Notes: generated from the sequence alone by a model not told the origin. Positions 27,902 through 37,569 are shown, numbered from the stretch's first letter. The stretch is 64,000 nt of DNA from JBEKIK01 sp963845975 (GCA_963845975.1 CAWJUD010000002.1:2480001-2544000); one strand, 5' to 3'. Numbers and translations are program-made.

Positions 27902-29717
27902 CTAGCTCTTTCGTTCCGCATTGCCGTTGAGCAGCGAGTCGGCGAATTCTTTTTTCAATGCTTCAAGGGCTTTGGAACCCTGGAGGCCCGCAACGACGAT
28001 GTTGATGCGAACCTCGCTGGTGCTGATCATGTCGACATTGATCCCCGACTTGCTCATCGCCTGAAACATGCGGGTGGCCACGCCGGTGTGGCTGCGGATG
28101 CCGGTGCCAAAGACCGAAAGTTTCGCAACTTCAGCCGAATATGTAGGCTGGGTAAATCCCAATGTCCCGGACATGTCACGGGCAACGCCCAACGCCTTTT
28201 CCAAGTCTTTCCTGGGCATGGTTACGGAGATGTTGGCGCGATTTTCGCGCCCTATGCTCTGCACGATCATATCGACCACGATGCCGGCTTCGGCCAATTC
28301 GTCGAATGTCTGCGCGGCCAGACCCGGCATGTCGGGCAGGTCCATGAAAGTGACCAGCGATTGGGTCTGGTCCAGGGTGATATCGTCGATGATCAGTTTT
28401 TCCATCCGTTCCAAGCGGGCAACGTGTTCTAATTGCCTGACCAGTTTCGCGGCATCGGTCTTGCGATGCGCCGGAACAGCCCCCGCATGCGCCGAGAGAT
28501 ACTCGGGCGGTTTTTGCAATTGGAAGGCTTCGTGCACCGTCCGCAAGGCTTCTTGGGCGTATTGCCGGTCGACCAACACCGATATCTTGATCTCGCTGGT
28601 GGTGATCATCTGGATGTTGATGCCTTTTTCGGCCAGGGCACGGAACATCGTGCCTGCCACGCCCTTCTGAGTGGCCATCCCCAGGCCCACCACCGAGACC
28701 TTGGCCACGTCGTCGCTGAAATTATAACCCTCGCCGCCTAGTTCCTTGACGGCGTTCTCAATGGCCTTAAGCGTAACCGGCAATTCATCTCGATCGACCG
28801 TGAAAGACATATCGGCCAGCCCGTTGGCGCCCACGTTCTGCACGATCATGTCGATAGAGATGTTTTTAGCGGCGATTCTGGAAAATATGCCCACCGCGGT
28901 TCCCGGGCGGTCGAGCACGCCCCGCACCGTCACCCGGGCCTCGTCTTTGATAACCGCCGCGCCGCAAACGGCCGTATTCGGCGCTTCCGGATCGTGCACG
29001 ATCATCGTGCCGGGATTATCGCTGAAACTGCTCCGCACGTGTACCGGCACCGAAAATTTCTTGGCAAATTCTATCGAGCGGTTGTGCATTACGCCCGCCC
29101 CGGCCGTGGCCAGTTCCAGCATTTCGTCGTAACTGATCTGGGTTACGCGGCGGGCCTCGGGCACGATGCGGGGATCAGTGGTGTAAACGCCGTCCACGTC
29201 GGTGTAAATTTCACAGGACGCCGCGCCCAGGACCGCGGCCAGGGCCACCGCCGTGGTGTCGCTGCCGCCGCGGCCCAAGGTGGTTATGTTGAACGCCTCG
29301 TCCATCCCCTGAAATCCCGCGGCTATGACGATCTTCCCTTCGTCCAGGGCCTTGCGTATCCGCTCGGTCGAGATGGAGCGGATGCGGGCCTTGGTGTGCG
29401 TGCTGTCGGTGATGATGCCGATCTGCGCCCCGGTGAGACTGATGGCCTCGTGGCCCAGAGAATGGATGGCCATGGCCATCAAGGCCACGCTGACTTGTTC
29501 GCCGGTGGAAAGGAGCATGTCCATTTCCCGGGCGGGCGGATTGTCGGAAATCTCCTTGGCCAGATCAACCAGCACGTCGGTATTCTTGCCCATCGCGCTG
29601 ACGACCATCACCACCTGGTTTCCTTCGTTTTTCACGCGGATCGCCTTGCGCAGCCGCCAAGATCTTTTTGCTGTCGGCAACGCTAGTGCCGCCGAATTTT
29701 TGTACGATAATCGACAT
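27902..29717 (-). CDS. lysC: Aspartate kinase with apparent frameshift near 29650
   Basis: Aspartokinase, first step of the lysine/threonine/methionine pathway. The true N-terminus starts at ATG 29717 (MSIIVQKFGGTSVADSKKIL), then the frame breaks at 29649-29656, where two bases of a GCGC repeat seem missing. It continues as KAIRVKNEGNQVVMVVSAMG from the other frame. A TTG at 29680 would give an enzyme lacking the KFGGTS nucleotide motif. The kinase core includes GRGGSDTTAVALAA and the YTDVDGVYTTDP loop. Four ACT domains follow in two pairs (RVTVRGVLDRPGTAVGIFS and similar), more than the usual two, giving a total near 605 residues. Confidence 0.85.
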
Positions 29718-29753
29718 TTTAGGGGATGGGGGTTGGAGGTTAGTGATTAAGCC

Positions 29754-29777
29754 GCGACCAGCGGTCGCATTTTTTGT
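29754..29777 (+). repeat. GCGACC palindrome with T run
   Basis: GCGACC-AGC-GGTCGC followed by ATTTTTTG. It looks like a terminator, but lies upstream of the leftward lysC and before a rightward gene, so it is more likely an extragenic palindrome of the AAGCCGCGA family also seen near 27840. Confidence 0.5.
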
Positions 29778-29915
29778 TGCCTATAACGGATGCTACATTA
29801 TAAATAAAACAAATTAATCCATCAAAAAATAAGCCATTCCCTTATATATTTCAAGGTATACAATGCTATTTTTTATTAATTCAAGGTGCTATAATCAAAA
29901 TATCAGAGGGTAATT

Positions 29916-30176
29916 ATGCCGGAAATATGCCGTTTCTTTGGAATCGTAATTGCAATGTATTATGACGAGCATCCCCCGCCCCATTTTCATGCAATTTATG
30001 GTTCCGAAAATGCAGAGTTTTCCATTGACCCTCCCGGATTGCTTAAAGGACATCTGTCGCCCAGGGCCTTGGCCCTTGTGGCTGAGTGGACCGCCTTACA
30101 CCAAAATGAGCTTTTAGAAGCCTGGCAACAGCGGGCGGATGGAAAGAGACCTCGCAAAATCGAACCTTTGCGATAA
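29916..30176 (+). CDS. DUF4160 protein
   Basis: An 86-residue protein of the DUF4160 family, recognised by the opening MPEICRFFGIVIAMYYDEHP and the PPHFHAIYG segment. Families of this kind usually sit next to a DUF2442 gene, as here (next gene begins 15 bases downstream). The pair has been suggested to act like a toxin-antitoxin or stress module, but no activity is established. There is no membrane segment. Confidence 0.8.
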   Translation: MPEICRFFGIVIAMYYDEHPPPHFHAIYGSENAEFSIDPPGLLKGHLSPRALALVAEWTALHQNELLEAWQQRADGKRPRKIEPLR

Positions 30177-30191
30177 GGAGCATTGAATAAT

Positions 30192-30482
30192 ATGAAATCC
30201 TGTGCAATGGTTACTGGCGTAAAATTACTCGATGGTTATCGTTTGGAACTAACTTTTTCAGATGGCTTTCGAGGCACTGTTGATTTGACTAATCGTATTG
30301 CGGGAAGAGAAGGGATATTCAAATCACTACAAGATCCCGCTTTTTTCCGGCAAGTCCGAGTTAATTCCGAATTTGGAACCATCGTTTGGCCAAACGAAGC
30401 CGATTTCTGTCCGGAAATGCTTTATAGTTGGGCCACTGGCACCCCGGTTCCGTTGCCTGAATCGGAGGCAGTTGTAAATTAA
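30192..30482 (+). CDS. DUF2442 protein
   Basis: A 96-residue DUF2442 protein: VTGVKLLDGYRLELTFSDG, then DLTNRIAGREGIFKSLQDP, FRQVRVNSEFGTIVWPNEAD and FCPEMLYSWA. The ATG at 30192 is chosen over a TTG at 30183. It follows the DUF4160 gene directly (stop at 30176) and is co-oriented, forming a two-gene unit. Confidence 0.82.
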   Translation: MKSCAMVTGVKLLDGYRLELTFSDGFRGTVDLTNRIAGREGIFKSLQDPAFFRQVRVNSEFGTIVWPNEADFCPEMLYSWATGTPVPLPESEAVVN

Positions 30483-30526
30483 ACAGACTTTATCGGGAAA
30501 TAGATATATTAATGCCGTAATTCAAA

Positions 30527-31075
30527 TCAGAAATTGAAGTAGTACCAGACAAAAATTTGTTTGTGAGTTTTATCGTTCATCACAACATATAAAGCACTTT
30601 TCCCACCCTCCAATCTGCGCTTGGAGGCAAAATATTCCACCTCATTACTCTGGTTCGGAAATCGCCAATCATCTGGCATCTTTGCATTGAACTTCTCTGC
30701 CCACATATTATTCTTATTGATTGGTAAAAGGTCCCAACTTTCAGTAAGTAAGTCAAGTAGTCCAGGAGAAGATTCCATTCGCCAAAAATTTTCTACATTG
30801 GAAAAAGCACCCCGATTTTTCAAATCATAAACTTTAATCTGCTCAATCTTGATTCGTTTTTGATCTGCATCTTTGAGCAGATATTGTAGGTCCATTGGCC
30901 ATTCTGAACGATTTTCAACGGGCTCCCAGTGAGCACTAATAATTGAGCGAAAAACTACAAATCCTGAACAGAGTAAAGCAACAATAAATGTCAATCCGAA
31001 TAACGAACGAATTGAAAACTGAAAAGGCCGTTTTTCAAGATTATTTGCTGGAGTTGAAAGGTGCGGTTGTGACAT
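30527..31075 (-). CDS. Membrane-anchored hypothetical protein
   Basis: A 182-residue protein. After a 17-residue polar front comes FQFSIRSLFGLTFIVALLCS, a single transmembrane helix of a type very frequent in Planctomycetota (FSIRxLL...). The remaining ~140 residues are exported-side, basic and aromatic, with no recognisable domain. It stands alone. No function is proposed. Confidence 0.65.
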   Translation of the reverse strand: MSQPHLSTPANNLEKRPFQFSIRSLFGLTFIVALLCSGFVVFRSIISAHWEPVENRSEWPMDLQYLLKDADQKRIKIEQIKVYDLKNRGAFSNVENFWRMESSPGLLDLLTESWDLLPINKNNMWAEKFNAKMPDDWRFPNQSNEVEYFASKRRLEGGKSALYVVMNDKTHKQIFVWYYFNF

Positions 31076-31118
31076 ATTTTAATATGATCGTACATTGATT
31101 GTTATTACTATACGCCCA

Positions 31119-32330
31119 TTAAAATTTTCCACTTTCAATAAATGCTTTCATCAATTTCCAGCCTTCGTGAAAAACCAGCGGCGATTTTTCCGCGGTGGGA
31201 TCATCGTAGACTGTCGCGGAGTCGGGTTTAACGCCCGCGCCGGCCAGGGCAAAGGGCACGTAACCGTGGCTGTGGGTCTTTGTCCGCAGCGGCGTGGGAT
31301 GATCCGGACTCACCAGGATGCGATATTCGCCATAGGTCTTCAAGGCCGCGTGCACCGGGCCGACAATGTGGCGGTCGATTTCTTCCAGGGCCTTGACTTT
31401 TGCCGCCGCATTGCCTTCGTGCGATGCTTCATCGGTGGCTTCAACATGTACGCACACCAGATCGACGTCCTTCAGCGCCTCAACTGCGTAGCGGCCCTTG
31501 GCGGCGTAATCGGTATCGGTGTAGCCGGTAGCACCGGGGACCTCGATTTTTTTCCAACCCATAAGCGCGGCCAAACCGCGGAGAAGATCGACGGCCGTGA
31601 TCATCGCACCTTGTTTGCCATACAACTGGGCAAAGGGTGTCAATCGAAGCGTACTGCCCAAACCCCAAAGCCAAACGTTGGTGGCCGGCGGTTTACCGGC
31701 CGCCCGCCGGGCGACATTCACCGCATGATCGGCGAACAATTCCTCGCTTGCAGACATCAAATGGGTCAAAAGATCGCTGCCCGGACCGCGTGGATAAGCG
31801 TCTAGCACCGATTTATCCGTGAGATCGTGGGGGGGCGTGGTGCGGGTGTCCGGCGAAAAGGGGGCCGGCCGGCCGGCGCCACGGTACACCAGCAAATTCC
31901 GATAACTCACGCCCGGGTAGAATTGCCAGCCGTCGTTGCCCAGTTTATCTTGTGCGGTTTTGATGAGTTCGGCGGCTTCGGGCGAGGAAATATGGCCTGC
32001 TGTGAACGATTGCATCACCTGATCCTGGATCGTGACAAGATTGCAGCGTATGGCCCAATCGTCCGGCCCCAATTCGATGCCTTGCGCGGCGGCCTCCAAG
32101 GGCGCCCTGCCGGTGAAATGCTCCAAAGGATTGTAGCCCATGAGGCTCAAATTGGCCGTATCCGATCCGGCTGGAAGTTCCGCGGGCGTATTGTTCGATC
32201 GGCCCACTACGCCTGCCGCGGCCACGGCGTCCATGGCCGGAATATTCGCCGCTTCCAAGGGTGTCTTGCCGCCAAGCGCCTCCTGCGGCTCATCTGCGCA
32301 TCCATCGGGAATAATCAGGGCGAATTTCAT
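31119..32330 (-). CDS. apgM: ApgM-like phosphoglycerate mutase, or homoserine kinase of that family
   Basis: A 403-residue member of the alkaline-phosphatase superfamily, archaeal-type cofactor-independent phosphoglycerate mutase branch. The N-terminal metal site is IIPDGCADEP and the phospho-serine region PAGSDTANLSLMGYNP. The C-terminal metal sites are HVEATDEASHEGN and VSPDHPTPLRTKTHSHG. By sequence it would interconvert 2- and 3-phosphoglycerate. Its place 160 bases downstream of hom on the same strand matches genomes lacking thrB, where a member of this family is proposed to phosphorylate homoserine. No thrB is present in the window. Both assignments remain open. Confidence 0.88.
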   Translation of the reverse strand: MKFALIIPDGCADEPQEALGGKTPLEAANIPAMDAVAAAGVVGRSNNTPAELPAGSDTANLSLMGYNPLEHFTGRAPLEAAAQGIELGPDDWAIRCNLVTIQDQVMQSFTAGHISSPEAAELIKTAQDKLGNDGWQFYPGVSYRNLLVYRGAGRPAPFSPDTRTTPPHDLTDKSVLDAYPRGPGSDLLTHLMSASEELFADHAVNVARRAAGKPPATNVWLWGLGSTLRLTPFAQLYGKQGAMITAVDLLRGLAALMGWKKIEVPGATGYTDTDYAAKGRYAVEALKDVDLVCVHVEATDEASHEGNAAAKVKALEEIDRHIVGPVHAALKTYGEYRILVSPDHPTPLRTKTHSHGYVPFALAGAGVKPDSATVYDDPTAEKSPLVFHEGWKLMKAFIESGKF

Positions 32331-32492
32331 GCGAGGGTTCAGGGTTCGGGGTTCAGAATTTTGGCTTCAGCATTTGCACGGGGTGGTCAGTTTACTGACC
32401 ACTTTTTGAAATCCGCATCGCAAAACCGCAAGCGGTTTCATTTTCAATCCATCATTATTATATTCATACTTCATCCCTCATCCTTCATCCTT

Positions 32493-33794
32493 TTAATCTC
32501 TCACTCTCATCCGCACGCTGCCCGGATGCACGCAGGACAGGCCGTTGATGGCTTGCAAGGCCTCCTGCATTGCGCCCTCGGTGGCGGTATGGGTCATGAT
32601 GACCAGCGGCACGCAGGTGGACTCTTCCTCCTCGGTTTCATGCTGGATTAAGGAAGCAATGGATATTTTATGCCTGCCCAGGATCCCGGCAATGTCGGCA
32701 ATTACGCCCGGCCGATCGTCCACGTTAAAACGCAGGTAATATCGGCCTGGAACCGTGGCTGGATCGCGGGGTATTACAGCGGCCTGACGCTCGCTCGACC
32801 ACAGGTTTAACGTGCGGAAGGTTATTGCCATACGACCCAAAACAGTATCAATCAAATCGGACACCACGGCCGATGCCGTGGGCTTGGGTCCTGCGCCCAG
32901 TCCCTGGAAAAACACCCGGCCGACTGAGTCGCCGATCACGCGGATGGCATTATAAGCCCCGCGAACCTCGGCCAGGGGCGTGCCTTTGCGGACCAGTGTG
33001 GGCGAGACGTGCAATTCCAGGCCCTCGGGCACCAATTCGGCCACGGCCAAGAGTTTGATATTGTATCCCAACTCCCGGGCGTAACGCATGTCGGCCACTT
33101 CCACGACGTCAATCCCGATCCGCGGGATTTCGCGCCAATTAATCTGCGCCCCGAAGGCAAGATGGGAAAGGATTGCCAATTTTTGCGCGGCGTCGCTGCC
33201 GTTTACGTCCATGGCCGGGTTGGGCTCGGCATAGCCGCGTTGTTGAGCCTCGGCCAGGGCCGCATTGTAATCCATGTTCTGTTCATCCATCTGTGTAAGG
33301 ATGAAATTGCTCGTCCCGTTAAGGATAGCGTGAATAGACTCGATCTGGTTGGCCGTCAGCCCTTCGTTAATGGCGGCAATGATCGGAATGCCCCCGGCCA
33401 CGGCGGCCTCAAAGGCGATTGAACGGCCGAGCTGCCGTGCCTTGTCGAACAGTTCCCCGCCGTGTTCGGCCAGCAAGGCCTTGTTGGCGGTCACCACGTC
33501 CTTGCCGCTCTCCAGCATTTTAAGGACGATTGTCCGCGCGGGCTCCAACCCGCCGACCAGTTCGATGGCCACCGAAATATCCGGATTATTCGTCACTTTG
33601 CTGAAATCGTCGGTCAACACACCCGGCGGAAGCGACACGTTCCGCTGCCGGCGAAGGTCGGTATCGACCACGCAGGCCAATTCCACGGGCAGGCCGGCAT
33701 GACGGGCAATCCGATCCTTATGTTCCAATAGAAGCCGGGCAACCCCCGATCCGATGGTACCAAAACCCACAATCGCGACTTTGGCTGAGTTCAT
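32493..33794 (-). CDS. hom: Homoserine dehydrogenase
   Basis: A 433-residue NAD(P)-dependent homoserine dehydrogenase that reduces aspartate semialdehyde to homoserine. The Rossmann loop is GFGTIGSGVARLLLE; the catalytic region contains ELVGGLEPARTIVLKML and TANKALLAEHG, whose Lys is conserved. The substrate region is ILNGTSNFILTQM and GYAEPNPAMDVNG. A C-terminal ACT domain (YYLRFNVDDRPGVIADIAGI) suggests threonine feedback control. It is followed by the ApgM-like gene, and lysC is about 2.8 kb away on the same strand, so this is an aspartate-family neighbourhood. Confidence 0.95.
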   Translation of the reverse strand: MNSAKVAIVGFGTIGSGVARLLLEHKDRIARHAGLPVELACVVDTDLRRQRNVSLPPGVLTDDFSKVTNNPDISVAIELVGGLEPARTIVLKMLESGKDVVTANKALLAEHGGELFDKARQLGRSIAFEAAVAGGIPIIAAINEGLTANQIESIHAILNGTSNFILTQMDEQNMDYNAALAEAQQRGYAEPNPAMDVNGSDAAQKLAILSHLAFGAQINWREIPRIGIDVVEVADMRYARELGYNIKLLAVAELVPEGLELHVSPTLVRKGTPLAEVRGAYNAIRVIGDSVGRVFFQGLGAGPKPTASAVVSDLIDTVLGRMAITFRTLNLWSSERQAAVIPRDPATVPGRYYLRFNVDDRPGVIADIAGILGRHKISIASLIQHETEEEESTCVPLVIMTHTATEGAMQEALQAINGLSCVHPGSVRMRVRD

Positions 33795-34090
33795 GGCTAA
33801 TCGAAGCCTGTAAATAAGTACTTATAAAACGATGCAATCCCCTATGGTAGGGTAGAACGCCGCGGGACGTCAAGACGGGCGGGCTGAGTAACAAAAAATC
33901 ATCTATCCCAAATTATTTTACATGAAATCCTTTTTTTAACACAAATTTTCCATTTTTAAGGCTTGGTTTGTCTCCCGCTATTCGCAGGGATATCGGACCT
34001 GATTTGGTTGACGAAACTGAATCAAGTAGTGTAGAATCATCGATATCCTACCCGATATCACACCCCTTGCAGGCCAAAGGAGTCCGTTCC

Positions 34091-35026
34091 ATGAGTCAGT
34101 ATTCTCGCAGAGATTTTTTAACCCACTCGGCAGCCGGAGCATTGGCACTGGCATCGCACGGAATTATGACAAAGGCCGCCTTTGCGGCAGAACCCACCGA
34201 GATGGCCATCGCCAAATGGAACGGCCCGACTGATCTTAACCCAGAACAACTTAAACAGGCCGCCGTCAAACTGACCGAAAATGCGATCCAAGCCATCGGC
34301 GGGTTGAAGCGATTTATCGGCAATGGCTCGGTGGTTTGGATCAAGCCTAATATCGGCTGGGACCGCAAACCCGAGACGGCAGCCAACACCAATCCCGACG
34401 TTGTGGCCACGCTCGTCCGTCTGTGCCTGGACGCCGGGGCAAAGACGGTCAAGATCGGCGATAATCCATGCGCCATAGCGGCCAAGTCTTATGCTTCCAG
34501 CGGCATCGTTGACGCCGCAAAACCGCTTGGTGCCGAAATAGTCTTCATGGACAAGAGCCGGTTCAAGATTACGGAAATCAAGGGCGATCGGATCAAGAGC
34601 ATACCCATTTATCCGGAAATACTGGAATGCGACCTCGTTATAAACGTCCCTGTAATTAAGCACCACGAGATGTCCAGATTGACCATGTGCATGAAGAACT
34701 ACATGGGCGTGGTTGAAAAGCGGCCCACATTCCACCAAGACATGCCCACCTGCCTCTCCGACATCACCCGATTTATGAAACCGCGGATCAGCGTCCTGGA
34801 TGCGATTCGGGTTCTTAAGGCCCATGGACCGCAGGGCGGAAATCTTGCCGACGTAGAAATGAAACTCGCCCTGGCCGCCGGCACTGATGTCGTCGCCTTG
34901 GACGCCTGGGGCGCCGAAATAATGGGCAAGAAACCCACCGATATCCCCTCGGTTAAAAAAGGCGCGGAACTCGGGCTGGGTAAAATCGACTACCAGTCGA
35001 TCGCCAAGGAGATCGCCGTTTCATGA
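34091..35026 (+). CDS. DUF362 protein with Tat signal
   Basis: A 311-residue protein; the ATG at 34091 follows AAAGGAG and gives a Tat signal, SRRDFLTHSAAGALALA, cut near AFA-AEP. The rest matches DUF362: VVWIKPNIGWDRKPE, VRLCLDAGAKTVKIGDNP, then INVPVIKHHEMSRLTMCMKN and ISVLDAIRVLKAHGPQGG. DUF362 proteins often occur with ferredoxins and are exported folded. Its stop overlaps the next gene's start by 4 bases, pointing to a coupled pair with the membrane polyferredoxin. Confidence 0.85.
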   Translation: MSQYSRRDFLTHSAAGALALASHGIMTKAAFAAEPTEMAIAKWNGPTDLNPEQLKQAAVKLTENAIQAIGGLKRFIGNGSVVWIKPNIGWDRKPETAANTNPDVVATLVRLCLDAGAKTVKIGDNPCAIAAKSYASSGIVDAAKPLGAEIVFMDKSRFKITEIKGDRIKSIPIYPEILECDLVINVPVIKHHEMSRLTMCMKNYMGVVEKRPTFHQDMPTCLSDITRFMKPRISVLDAIRVLKAHGPQGGNLADVEMKLALAAGTDVVALDAWGAEIMGKKPTDIPSVKKGAELGLGKIDYQSIAKEIAVS

Positions 35027-36717
35027 GTCCAGCGGTCCGATGGCTTACCACCGCGCGGGTCCGCCGCGTGGTGCAAGTCCTGTTGCTTGCGGCTTTTTTC
35101 GCCTTGGTACTCCTGACGCGGTTTCAGGCCGCGTCGCCCGTCGCCTCGCCAGATGGAAAAACCGAATCCCCTCCGGCATTACAGGCCCCGGCTCCGCTTT
35201 TAAAGATATTTTTTCTGACCGACCCGCTGATAGCGGCCGTCACGGCCCTGACGGCGCATAGCGTGCCAAAAATCGCACTTTGGTCCCTGCTGACAATTGC
35301 CGTGACAATCCTCTTAGGCCGGGTATTTTGTGGTTGGTTCTGCCCGATGGGAACGATCCACGCCATCAGCAGCCGATTATTCCGCCGCCGTAAAAACCGC
35401 AGGGGCCTGGGCAATTGGTCCCGATGGCAACTGGCCAAGTATTATCTTCTCCTTGGATTGCTGGCCGGGGCGATTTTTGGTTTGCACTGGATCTGCGTGT
35501 TGGACCCAATCGTCTGGCTCACGCGGACCACGAGCACCGCCCTTGTGCCCGCCGCCCAATGGGCCGCAAAAGACAGTTCCACGGCCCTATATCAGAGCGA
35601 TCCTGGCATTGGCCCGGTGCGGATCGACAAGGTTGTCGAACCGGCTTATCAATTCACCAACAAATACGTATTCGGGCTCGAAGGATCCGACCACGACCCG
35701 GCTTATCTCGGCGCAGGCTTGATCCTGCTGTTTTTTGCGGGCATGGTGGCCCTGAACGCCTGGCGGCCGCGTTTCTGGTGCCGATACCTTTGCCCCCTGG
35801 GCGCATTGTTGGGAATATTCTCATGGCGGCCCCTGTTGCGGCGCAACGTCAAGTCGGAATCCTGCAACCAGTGCGACCTTTGCGGCATGTCTTGCCAAGG
35901 AGCGGCAGCCGTTGGGCCGGGCGGCGCTTGGAAACCCATGGAATGCCTGGGGTGCATGGATTGCAGTGAATCTTGCCGCCACGAAAGCCTGTCATTCCAA
36001 TTTACCCTGCCCTGGCACAAAGAACCCAAAATCGAATCAATCGATCTTGGCCGCCGAGGAATGATGGCAGCGGCAATCGGCGGCATTGTAACGCTGGCAG
36101 CCATGCGCATAAGCCCCCAGGCACGCGGCAGGACTTTCAACCCGATGCTTATTCGTCCACCGGGCGCACGGCCCGAGCGCGAATTCCTCCAACGCTGCAC
36201 CGGTTGCGGGCTGTGCATGAAGGTCTGCCCGACCGGCGGCCTCCAGCCCACTTTGACCGAGGCCGGCCTGGAAGGACTTTGGACCCCGATGCTCGTGCCG
36301 CAGATCGGCTACTGCGATTATATGTGCAATCTTTGCGGCCAGGTCTGCCCGACCGAAGCAATCTTGCCGCTTGCGCTTGAGGACAAACAAGCAACGCGGA
36401 TCGGACTGGCGTCGTTCGACATCACCCGCTGCATCCCATACGCCTACGGACGCAACTGCATGGTTTGCGAGGAACATTGCCCAATCCCGGATAAGGCCAT
36501 CTATTGCCTGGAAGTCGAAATTCAAGACCGCAACGGCGAGAAGAAAACGATCAAACGGCCGTATGTCGATGCGGAAAAATGCATCGGCTGCGGCATTTGC
36601 GAGCACGTATGTCCATACAGGGACCGTCCCGCGATCCGTGTGACCTGCGCAAACGAATCCCGCAACACGGACAACCAACCGATCCTGGGCAACGGCGAAG
36701 AATATCCTGTAGCGTAG
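35023..36717 (+). CDS. Membrane polyferredoxin (NapH/RnfC-like 4Fe-4S protein)
   Basis: A 564-residue protein with an N-terminal helix and about four further membrane segments up to ~residue 260. Within these are the twin CGWFCPMGT and CRYLCPLGA motifs characteristic of NapH/MauN-type quinol-linked proteins. After that come several cysteine clusters: CNQCDLCGMSC, CLGCMDCSESC, CTGCGLCMKVC, CDYMCNLCGQVC, CMVCEEHC and CIGCGICEHVC, enough for several [4Fe-4S] centres. It likely passes electrons from the quinone pool across the membrane, perhaps to the Tat-exported DUF362 partner. The final acceptor is unknown. Confidence 0.88.
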   Translation: MSPAVRWLTTARVRRVVQVLLLAAFFALVLLTRFQAASPVASPDGKTESPPALQAPAPLLKIFFLTDPLIAAVTALTAHSVPKIALWSLLTIAVTILLGRVFCGWFCPMGTIHAISSRLFRRRKNRRGLGNWSRWQLAKYYLLLGLLAGAIFGLHWICVLDPIVWLTRTTSTALVPAAQWAAKDSSTALYQSDPGIGPVRIDKVVEPAYQFTNKYVFGLEGSDHDPAYLGAGLILLFFAGMVALNAWRPRFWCRYLCPLGALLGIFSWRPLLRRNVKSESCNQCDLCGMSCQGAAAVGPGGAWKPMECLGCMDCSESCRHESLSFQFTLPWHKEPKIESIDLGRRGMMAAAIGGIVTLAAMRISPQARGRTFNPMLIRPPGARPEREFLQRCTGCGLCMKVCPTGGLQPTLTEAGLEGLWTPMLVPQIGYCDYMCNLCGQVCPTEAILPLALEDKQATRIGLASFDITRCIPYAYGRNCMVCEEHCPIPDKAIYCLEVEIQDRNGEKKTIKRPYVDAEKCIGCGICEHVCPYRDRPAIRVTCANESRNTDNQPILGNGEEYPVA

Positions 36718-36883
36718 AAATAAAATCAGGGCAATCTTCGTCAATTTCTCTCCCTATTGTTGCGTTTTATTATTTTGTCTTGACTTTATTGGGATCCAGT
36801 TCCAAACGCAGGTAATCGTACAGCACGCCTTGCCTTCATCTCAGAAAGGATCTAATTTACGAAGGAAGAGAATTGACAAACCA

Positions 36884-37207
36884 TTACCATCCCATCACCA
36901 TGTTCGACTCGATCACCTTGCGGGAGTGATCCAGGTCGGAACCGGTTTTTTGCATGTAGAGCCGAATGGCATGCAACTTGTCGCCGGCGGCCTTGGCCAG
37001 ACAATCCCGGGCCGTATGGCAGGGGTCGGCCGCCCCGTTTATGCCCAACGCCGCCTTGGATATCACCCACGTATCACGGGGACGCCGGGTAACACGCATA
37101 GGCGGTTCATGAGGATAGCTCTCCTCGACAACTTGAGTTGCGGCCTCTTCGTCGGCCGCCCAGGTAATGATGATGTGCGACTCGGTTTCAATCTCAAACA
37201 AGGGCAT
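36884..37207 (-). CDS. Small hypothetical protein
   Basis: A 107-residue soluble protein beginning MPLFEIETESHIIITWAADE. The first ~45 residues look like a small beta-alpha domain of the type in which a substrate name is read 'EIETxxHIIITWA', and the remainder is helical with two Cys. It has natural coding composition but I do not recognise the family. It is isolated between the polyferredoxin and the repeats upstream of the diguanylate cyclase terminator. Confidence 0.6.
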   Translation of the reverse strand: MPLFEIETESHIIITWAADEEAATQVVEESYPHEPPMRVTRRPRDTWVISKAALGINGAADPCHTARDCLAKAAGDKLHAIRLYMQKTGSDLDHSRKVIESNMVMGW

Positions 37208-37364
37208 GGATCTGGCCTTTAGGAAAGGGATGGCGGGCAGTGAATAATAGGAAGGAACACAATAATTAAACTTTAAATCTAATGACCGCCAACGTCAACA
37301 GGTTGGAATGGTTTTACTTTTTTTGACCCCTGAGAGAGGGGCCGGGAATAAGCAATTACCCAAG

Positions 37365-37500
37365 TCAGGAGGTCGGAAATTCTTGTCTGCCCCGAAAAAG
37401 TCCAGCTAATTCAGGAGGCTGGACATTCTTGACTACCCCGAAAAAGTCCAACCAAAATCAGGAGGGCAAAAATTCTTCTCTGGCTCAAAAAAACAGATAA
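37365..37500. repeat. Three tandem 46-47 base repeats
   Basis: Units begin with TCAGGAGG at 37365, 37411 and 37458 and share AATTCTTG or CATTCTTG and CCCCGAAAAAGTCCA. The third is more diverged. The 362-base gap 37208-37569 contains these, one terminator and nothing else I can support. Confidence 0.75.
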
Positions 37501-37503
37501 AAA

Positions 37504-37534
37504 AAGACAGGCAAGAATGCCTGTCGTCTTGTTT
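37504..37534 (-). terminator. Terminator of the diguanylate cyclase gene
   Basis: On the minus strand GACAGGCA-TTCT-TGCCTGTC is a perfect stem followed by a run of seven T. It lies 36 bases after the stop codon. Confidence 0.8.
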
Positions 37535-37569
37535 AAAATTGGTCAGGTCTTTTTAATGTAGCGTCTTAT

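Noticed and set aside
28994..29686. A 230-codon rightward ORF across lysC
   Set aside because: Antisense shadow of aspartokinase; His/Arg/Gly-rich without motifs.
37365..37500. CRISPR repeats in the 46-base tandem units
   Set aside because: Units are contiguous and similar along their full length, with no unique spacers, and no cas gene is nearby.
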